Assembly: GCA_024227975.1 (NCBI GenBank)
Contig: JAAETV010000389.1
Location: forward strand, 1 to 6,769
DNA length: 6,769 bases
Reading direction: 5' to 3'
From: Actinomycetes bacterium
GTDB taxonomy: Bacteria > Actinomycetota > Acidimicrobiia > Acidimicrobiales > SZUA-35
In this document: positions 6,514 to 6,769 of the stretch, piece after piece
Layout of the letters: every line of letters begins with the position of its first letter
Position numbering within the stretch: position 1 is the stretch's first letter
The notes under the pieces: model-generated
Database searches by the model: none
Told to the model about the DNA's origin: nothing
The model's input: the letters and a program-made list of their open reading frames with translations, nothing else
Position numbers and translations under genes: made by a program

Positions 6514-6768
6514 CTAGACGGGGAGTGTGGCGGGGGTGCGGCGGCGGCGGTTCCAGAGGGTGCCGATGCCGAGGGCCCCGACTGCTATGACCAGGAGGCC
6601 GGCAGAGCTGCCTGCGGGTACTTGCACAGCGCTACCGCAGGTTTTGGGTTTGTCCTTGTTGAGGTCTTTCATGATCAGATAGTCGACGACGAGCCGCTCG
6701 CTGCCGTCGGCGGTGGTGCCGAGGTTGCTCTTTTCGCCGCTGCCGGGGGTTCCCTTGGGCTTGTCTCC
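6514..6768 (-). CDS. 3' end of a second surface protein with the same exosortase-like tail (partial)
   Basis: The last 84 residues of a paralogue of the left-end protein; its 5' end lies beyond the window. The first 46 residues are identical to those of the left gene. The tail then diverges but keeps the design: TCGSAVQVPAGSS, a hydrophobic helix of about 17 residues, and WNRRRRTPATLPV. The helix region is 3 residues shorter and the end 1 residue longer than in the paralogue, so the conserved parts are the Cys-containing CGSAV-x-VPAG block, the WNRRRR block and the final LPV. The stop at 6516-6514 is 18 nt ahead of, and in frame with, the glycosyltransferase start. This gene therefore appears to be the upstream member of the glycosyltransferase-exosortase unit and a likely exosortase substrate. 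The promoter of the unit would lie outside the window. Confidence 0.85.
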   Translation of the reverse strand, partial: GDKPKGTPGSGEKSNLGTTADGSERLVVDYLIMKDLNKDKPKTCGSAVQVPAGSSAGLLVIAVGALGIGTLWNRRRRTPATLPV

Positions 6769-6769
6769 C
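6629..6769 (-). repeat. Right arm of 141-bp perfect terminal inverted repeat
   Basis: The exact reverse complement of bases 1-141, located inside the right surface-protein gene in the same frame. The inner boundary, at 6628, is a single mismatch after which the paralogues drift apart. The outer boundary is the window edge. Confidence 0.99.

Noticed and set aside
1..6769. Composite transposon or insertion sequence bounded by the terminal inverted repeats
   Set aside because: No transposase, integrase or target-site duplication is visible, and the repeats lie inside coding frames of paralogous genes.

Overview
The window is a high-GC bacterial accessory locus whose theme is cell-surface polysaccharide synthesis coupled to exosortase-type protein sorting. 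GTG starts, strong Shine-Dalgarno boxes, 4-nt gene overlaps and C-terminal 'motif - hydrophobic helix - Arg cluster' tails suggest an actinobacterium-like organism, perhaps of the Acidimicrobiia kind. That placement is inference and weak, because no marker gene is present.

Layout. Both ends hold the 3' ends of two paralogous surface-protein genes that point into the window: left, plus strand, stop at 260-262; right, minus strand, stop at 6514-6516. Bases 1-141 and 6629-6769 are a perfect inverted repeat within these genes. After the repeat the two genes diverge, but both keep a Cys-Gly-Ser-Ala-Val-x-Val-Pro-Ala-Gly motif, a hydrophobic helix and a Trp-Asn-Arg4 tail, which together look like a C-terminal sorting signal. 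A perfect 17-bp hairpin (291-329) follows the left gene. A plus-strand pair comes next: a UDP-GlcNAc 2-epimerase family enzyme (376-1509) and a HAD-family hydrolase (1510-2241).

The minus strand is one tight unit. It reads, in order, right surface protein (ends 6514), processive family-2 glycosyltransferase (6495-5095), compact exosortase (5098-4565), an 85-residue single-span membrane protein (4572-4315), an ATP-grasp ligase (4318-3389) and a secreted protein resembling (alpha/alpha)6 glycosidases (3392-2238). The glycosyltransferase starts 18 nt after the surface-protein stop. All later junctions overlap by 4 or 8 nt. The two strands converge on one CTAG (2238-2241), which supplies both TAG stops.

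How it may work together. The epimerase would supply an activated ManNAc-type sugar. The glycosyltransferase would polymerise or export a polysaccharide. The ATP-grasp and HAD enzymes may modify a precursor. The secreted glycosidase-like protein would act on the glycan outside the cell. The exosortase would process the flanking surface proteins at their C-terminal tails and perhaps attach them to a surface glycan or lipid. The pairing of a short exosortase with adjacent cognate-looking substrates carrying a VPAG-type tail is the most interesting point of the window.

The perfect repeat is exactly 141 bp and touches both ends. That is what a contig cut at a shared k-mer would look like, so the true repeat may be longer.
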